Assembly: GCA_009779755.1 (NCBI GenBank)
Contig: WRDO01000027.1
Coordinates: forward strand, 1-41,967
DNA length: 41,967 nt
Direction of reading: 5' to 3'
Source: Defluviitaleaceae bacterium
GTDB taxonomy: Bacteria > Bacillota > Clostridia > Lachnospirales > WQUN01
Part shown: one piece after another, positions 40,768-41,967 of the stretch
Position numbering within the stretch: position 1 is the first letter of the stretch
How the letters are laid out: each line of letters starts with the position of its first letter
Made by a program: the position numbers and the translations under genes
Notes under the pieces: model-generated
Told to the model about the DNA's origin: nothing
What the model saw: only the letters and a program-made list of their open reading frames with translations
Database searches by the model: none

Positions 40768-41307
40768 TTAATTTATAAGTAAACATCCTGTATTTATCAT
40801 GTTTCTTATTACAGTTGCGGTTTCATCCGGGTCTTGCTTTGAAGAATCAATGGAATGCGATTTAAAAAATTTCCAACCGGAAATTGCATTATACAATCCT
40901 GTCATTGCATGAATATCTTCATCGTTAAGTTTTGTATCACGGATTTTGTTTCTATTAAACATCGTTTCAATACTAGGGAAAATAATAATATAGTGTATCT
41001 TTATTTCGTCACATACAGCATCAATCCAATCATTCAATGCCCAATCCCCTATCAATCCATCTACCACAACTTCGTATCCGGCCTCGGCATAATGCTTGGC
41101 GCACGATACCATTATATTTGATACCATTTTATTTTGTTTTTCTGCGCCGGGTTTCCAAGGGGCGATATATCCTTTTCGGATATTGTTATAAAAATCATCC
41201 GTGTGGACATATACCGTAAGGTCATGCGGCGATTTTTCGGATAATATTCGTGAAACCGTACTTTTCCCTGCTCCCGGAGGGCCGGAAATAATTATAATAT
41301 GCCCCAT
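40768..41307 (-). CDS. P-loop kinase (AAA_33/zeta-like)
   Basis: A 179-residue ATP-dependent small kinase. IIIISGPPGAGKSTVSRIL is the P-loop (residues ~3-20). VHTDDFYNNI supplies the conserved Asp pair of strand 2, and VVVDGLIGDW and IIFPSIETMFNRNKIRDTK are the later strand and lid. The fold is shared by adenylylsulfate, gluconate, chloramphenicol phosphotransferase and zeta toxin-type kinases; the substrate is not clear. GGGAGG lies 6 bp before the ATG. The repeat at 40733-40758 lies just past its stop and a second copy at 41407 lies beyond its start. Confidence 0.8.
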   Translation of the reverse strand: MGHIIIISGPPGAGKSTVSRILSEKSPHDLTVYVHTDDFYNNIRKGYIAPWKPGAEKQNKMVSNIMVSCAKHYAEAGYEVVVDGLIGDWALNDWIDAVCDEIKIHYIIIFPSIETMFNRNKIRDTKLNDEDIHAMTGLYNAISGWKFFKSHSIDSSKQDPDETATVIRNMINTGCLLIN

Positions 41308-41406
41308 TTGTACCTCCCTATAACGATTGGAAAACAGTCATATATATTTAAAATAATGGCATTGATTGGAACAACGCTTAACAACATTTTCGCAGGCTTG
41401 TCAGTC

Positions 41407-41431
41407 CAAGCGGAGTTGATATAAGGAAAAG
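41407..41431. repeat. Direct repeat copy 2, 3' of the RelE-like gene
   Basis: Second copy of the 25-26 bp unit, 26 bp past the stop of the minus-strand gene at 41458. It is part of a larger imperfect hairpin (41382-41434): CAAC-A-TTTTC pairs with GAAAA-GTTG with one bulged A, and GCTTG/CAAGC pairs inside. Confidence 0.7.
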
Positions 41432-41457
41432 TTGTGCGGAATTAAAAAAGCACCGCT

Positions 41458-41823
41458 TCATTCCTTGGATTCATCTTCATCGTTATTTATAATGCGTTGA
41501 TTTATCAAATCGTAAATATACTGCCGGTCACGCTTGCCAATACCCGTTATTTCCAGCGATTCCTTCAAAGTTTCGCCAACCGCCGTGATTTCGACTTCGC
41601 CATTCACTTCCGTATATACAATGCGATGGCGCGCTTGGTTAAAATACAGCTTGTAGTAGCCGCTTAGGTTTTTGCCGTTTTTATTTTCCAGTTCAATTCC
41701 CAATTTTTTGCCAACACGCCGCAGTTTTTTCAATGTATAAACGCATTCGTCACGGAGCGTCTTGGGCAGAGCGTCATAATCCGCTTTCGATAATTCCGTG
41801 AAAAACACGTTGGCTTTTTCCAT
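41458..41823 (-). CDS. RelE/ParE-family toxin-like protein, no antitoxin seen
   Basis: A 121-residue protein whose first ~90 residues fit the RelE fold: LPKTLRDECVYTLKKLRRVGKKLGIELENKNGKNLSGYYKLYFNQARHRIVYTEV, with the strand order and the basic residues typical of mRNA-cleaving or gyrase-binding toxins. The C-terminus is longer than usual and acidic (NQRIINNDEDESKE). Neither an adjacent antitoxin upstream (only ~75 bp to a transposase fragment) nor one downstream is visible, so it may be orphaned or not act as a toxin. AAGGATG lies before the ATG. Confidence 0.72.
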   Translation of the reverse strand: MEKANVFFTELSKADYDALPKTLRDECVYTLKKLRRVGKKLGIELENKNGKNLSGYYKLYFNQARHRIVYTEVNGEVEITAVGETLKESLEITGIGKRDRQYIYDLINQRIINNDEDESKE

Positions 41824-41897
41824 GTATAATCATCCTTATTTTTGTCCCCGATTGTAATTTCAACTGCCCCCCGGAAGGGGAGAAGACTGTTGACGGG

Positions 41898-41967
41898 TTA
41901 AGCGGATAATATCACATTCAAATGCTCATGCCACAAGTCCAACGGTGTCCTATAACCGAACCGTTTA
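41898..41967 (-). mobile_element. 3' end of a transposase gene (DDE type), cut by the window edge
   Basis: The minus-strand translation of the last 70 bp reads KRFGYRTPLDLWHEHLNVILSA and then a stop. The GYRTPLDLW ending resembles the C-terminus of IS30-like and related DDE transposases (LGYxTPxE). The rest lies to the right of the window. No inverted terminal repeat can be assigned from what is visible. Confidence 0.55.

Overview
The window looks like chromosome of an anaerobic Clostridia-type Firmicute of moderate G+C. The supporting signs are strong AGGAGG ribosome binding sites, many ATGA or GTGA start/stop overlaps, a GHKL/LytTR two-component pair, a RibU-type ECF S component, a CotH-family kinase, a CsaB-type pyruvyl transferase, a DegV protein and a C-terminal BRCT NAD-dependent ligase. 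No rRNA operon, CRISPR array or prophage is visible. One tRNA gene, tRNA-Arg(CCG), is present.

Layout. 0-2.5 kb: the 5' part of an ABC transporter ATPase, divergent from a GHKL histidine kinase and LytTR regulator. 2.5-7.4 kb: tRNA-Arg, an oxidoreductase, thymidine kinase, an HD-GYP response regulator, a zinc-ribbon protein, and a receiver-GGDEF protein with a degenerate GGDEF site overlapping a one-pass membrane protein. 7.6-12.2 kb: an AraC-type regulator with a C39-like domain, a Gly/Cys-rich small protein, a double-domain PPK2, a RadC-like protein and PspC. 12.2-12.6 kb: a gene-free stretch holding a terminator, a structured RNA candidate with a 13-codon ORF, and a strong promoter. 12.6-16.9 kb: a hexuronate operon (BadF-type kinase, uxuA, uxuB); uxuB carries an in-frame palindromic insertion. 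16.9-20.7 kb: fucU, an ECF-type sigma factor with a small membrane partner, degV and malQ. 20.7-26.7 kb: a GNAT-DNA ligase fusion, small and housekeeping genes, and ribU. 26.7-36.5 kb: an eight-gene minus-strand operon with overlapping ends for a surface polysaccharide (methyltransferase, MurJ-like flippase, two glycosyltransferase genes of which one is fused to CsaB, two DUF4330 proteins, an O-antigen ligase/polymerase-like protein, CotH). 36.6-42 kb: accessory small genes (GrpB, cytidine deaminase-like, two P-loop kinases, GNAT, RelE-like toxin) around truA and an arylamine N-acetyltransferase gene, ending in a transposase fragment; much of this part is visibly richer in A+T.

How the genes fit together: UxuB and UxuA would take D-fructuronate through D-mannonate to 2-keto-3-deoxygluconate. 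The BadF-type kinase at the head of that operon is an unproven candidate for a sugar phosphorylation step. The polysaccharide operon has the parts for chain assembly, flipping, polymerisation or ligation, and pyruvyl capping. The cyclic-di-GMP type regulators at 4.4-7.4 kb lie in separate transcription units.

The items most worth checking are the structured RNA at 12286-12460, the palindromic element in uxuB with a second copy of its core at the gene's start, the GNAT-LigA and GT4-CsaB fusions, the internal ribosome binding site at the domain boundary of the AraC-type regulator, the four 10-bp-phased repeats upstream of the ligase gene, and the paired 25-26 bp repeats 3' of two accessory genes near the right edge. 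All family calls come from reading the sequence; no database search was run.
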